A DNA stretch of 6,314 nucleotides. Origin: Desulfobacterales bacterium. Lineage in GTDB: Bacteria; Desulfobacterota; Desulfobacteria; Desulfobacterales; Desulfosalsimonadaceae. Of this stretch, positions 5,701-6,314 are shown piece after piece. Position 1 is the stretch's first letter; every line of letters starts with the position of its first letter. The translations under genes were made by a program, and so were the position numbers. The DNA lies in contig JAGXLE010000091.1 of assembly GCA_018334855.1 (NCBI GenBank), positions 1 to 6,314 of the forward strand, read 5' to 3'. The notes below the pieces were generated by a model. The model did no database searches, was not told where the DNA came from, and was given only the letters and a program-made list of their open reading frames with translations.

Positions 5701-6183
5701 ATGGATCCGAGGATGCAACCTGGTAAACCCCTTCGCGAATTGATTGACCTTAAAAGCAACAACGAAGAGTTAAAAAATATATGGGATAAATTTTTAAAAT
5801 TACTCCAAGAGAATGTAAGCGCCCAAAAACTCGAGTTTTCTGAAACACACTTCCCTGAAATCAAACAGTCCGATCAATCTGGATATAGATTTCACTGTTT
5901 TTTTACAGAAATACCCATCTTTTGCGAATTCAGGCAGTGGTACAACTGGGGGATTATGAGGATTGGTTTCCAGAAAAAGAATGAGGAAGGCAAATATATA
6001 GATCAAATTAAGGAGGTTGCTTATTTTGATTTTCGGGGAAATATACATAAAAATATCGATGAAGACCCCGAAGGAACAAATATTGCCATGAAGTCTCATT
6101 TCTCTGAAGCCATTTTTCCGCGTATGCTCAGAGCGCTTGAAGCCAGTATGAAAGAGTTGGAGGGTGCACCAAAAACCAGATAA
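5701..6183 (+). CDS. Hypothetical protein, 160 residues
   Basis: I do not recognise this protein. The ATG at 5701 follows GGGAGG (5691-5696) by four bases; the next Met codon, at residue 5, is badly placed for that site. It appears soluble, with no signal peptide or membrane helix. Residues 11-50 look helical and lysine/glutamate-rich. Residues 60-115 look beta-rich and aromatic, with cysteines at 66 and 75 and the cluster FRQWYNWG (77-84). The C-terminal part (about 128-156) looks helical again. Base composition and codon use are clearly more AT-rich than in the symporter and PfpI-like genes. It begins 68 bp after tRNA-Arg on the same strand, so it could be read from the tRNA promoter or be the first gene of inserted DNA. 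Its function is unknown. Confidence 0.75.
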   Translation: MDPRMQPGKPLRELIDLKSNNEELKNIWDKFLKLLQENVSAQKLEFSETHFPEIKQSDQSGYRFHCFFTEIPIFCEFRQWYNWGIMRIGFQKKNEEGKYIDQIKEVAYFDFRGNIHKNIDEDPEGTNIAMKSHFSEAIFPRMLRALEASMKELEGAPKTR

Positions 6184-6314
6184 AATCCCCCTCCTACTGT
6201 TATCTTTTTTTTTTCTGGGGCCACTGGTTGCTCACATTAGAAGAGTGTCATAGTTTCTATTCTTTTTGTTGCCTTGCCCTTGCTATTTAGCTGCTACAGA
6301 TAAATCAATAGCGA
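6184..6314. other. Non-coding tail of the window
   Basis: There are 131 bases after the 160-residue gene. A run of ten T (6205-6214) is flanked by CCCCC (6187-6191) and GGGG (6217-6220), but they do not form a canonical terminator. Stops interrupt all frames and no gene is supported here. Confidence 0.6.

Noticed and set aside
5482..5864. Minus-strand frames of 67 and 75 codons around tRNA-Arg
   Set aside because: One reads through the tRNA gene and the other overlaps the 160-residue gene. Neither has a convincing start.

Overview
The window looks like ordinary chromosome from a mesophilic Gram-negative bacterium of moderate GC content. An outer-membrane-type lipoprotein (lipobox then Ala at +2), the tRNA-tuf gene order and the general style of the proteins suggest a deltaproteobacterium/Desulfobacterota, perhaps a sulfate reducer. 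That placement is an inference from recognition; no phylogeny was computed.

Left part, minus strand (1-708): the 5' end of tuf (EF-Tu), cut by the window edge, is preceded by four tRNA genes. In transcription order these are tRNA-Thr(TGT), tRNA-Tyr(GTA), tRNA-Gly(TCC) and tRNA-Thr(GGT). This is the same order as the E. coli thrU-tyrU-glyT-thrT-tufB operon, so the block is an ancient translation operon. All four tRNA genes encode their CCA end. A 400-bp gene-free, AT-rich region (709-1108) separates this operon from a divergent gene. It holds a consensus-like promoter for that gene, a weaker promoter candidate for the tRNA operon and a perfect 12-bp palindrome.

Centre, plus strand (1109-2926): an MltD-type membrane-bound lytic transglycosylase (lipoprotein, SLT catalytic domain, one degenerate and three clear LysM repeats) ends at a strong intrinsic terminator. 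Then 3101-4746 is a two-gene operon. A 60-residue two-helix membrane protein is followed by a sodium:solute symporter (SSS family), whose most likely start is a TTG overlapping the upstream stop codon (TTGA). A sigma70-like promoter and a 14-bp palindrome lie just upstream.

Right part: a convergent minus-strand gene (4807-5316) encodes a DJ-1/PfpI-family protein closely resembling E. coli YhbO, and its predicted promoter lies within an inverted repeat. A plus-strand tRNA-Arg(CCT) follows at 5557-5632, with its own candidate promoter and flanking inverted repeat. Just downstream is a tandem 9-bp repeat with 11-bp period, and then an unrecognised, AT-rich 160-residue protein gene (5701-6183). 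The sequence after the tRNA differs in composition from the rest and may be the edge of accessory DNA, but no integrase or attachment-site duplicate is visible.

I see no convincing novel multi-gene system. The most interesting points are the orphan gene and tandem repeat downstream of tRNA-Arg, the small partner of the symporter, and several palindromic candidate operators placed on predicted promoters.
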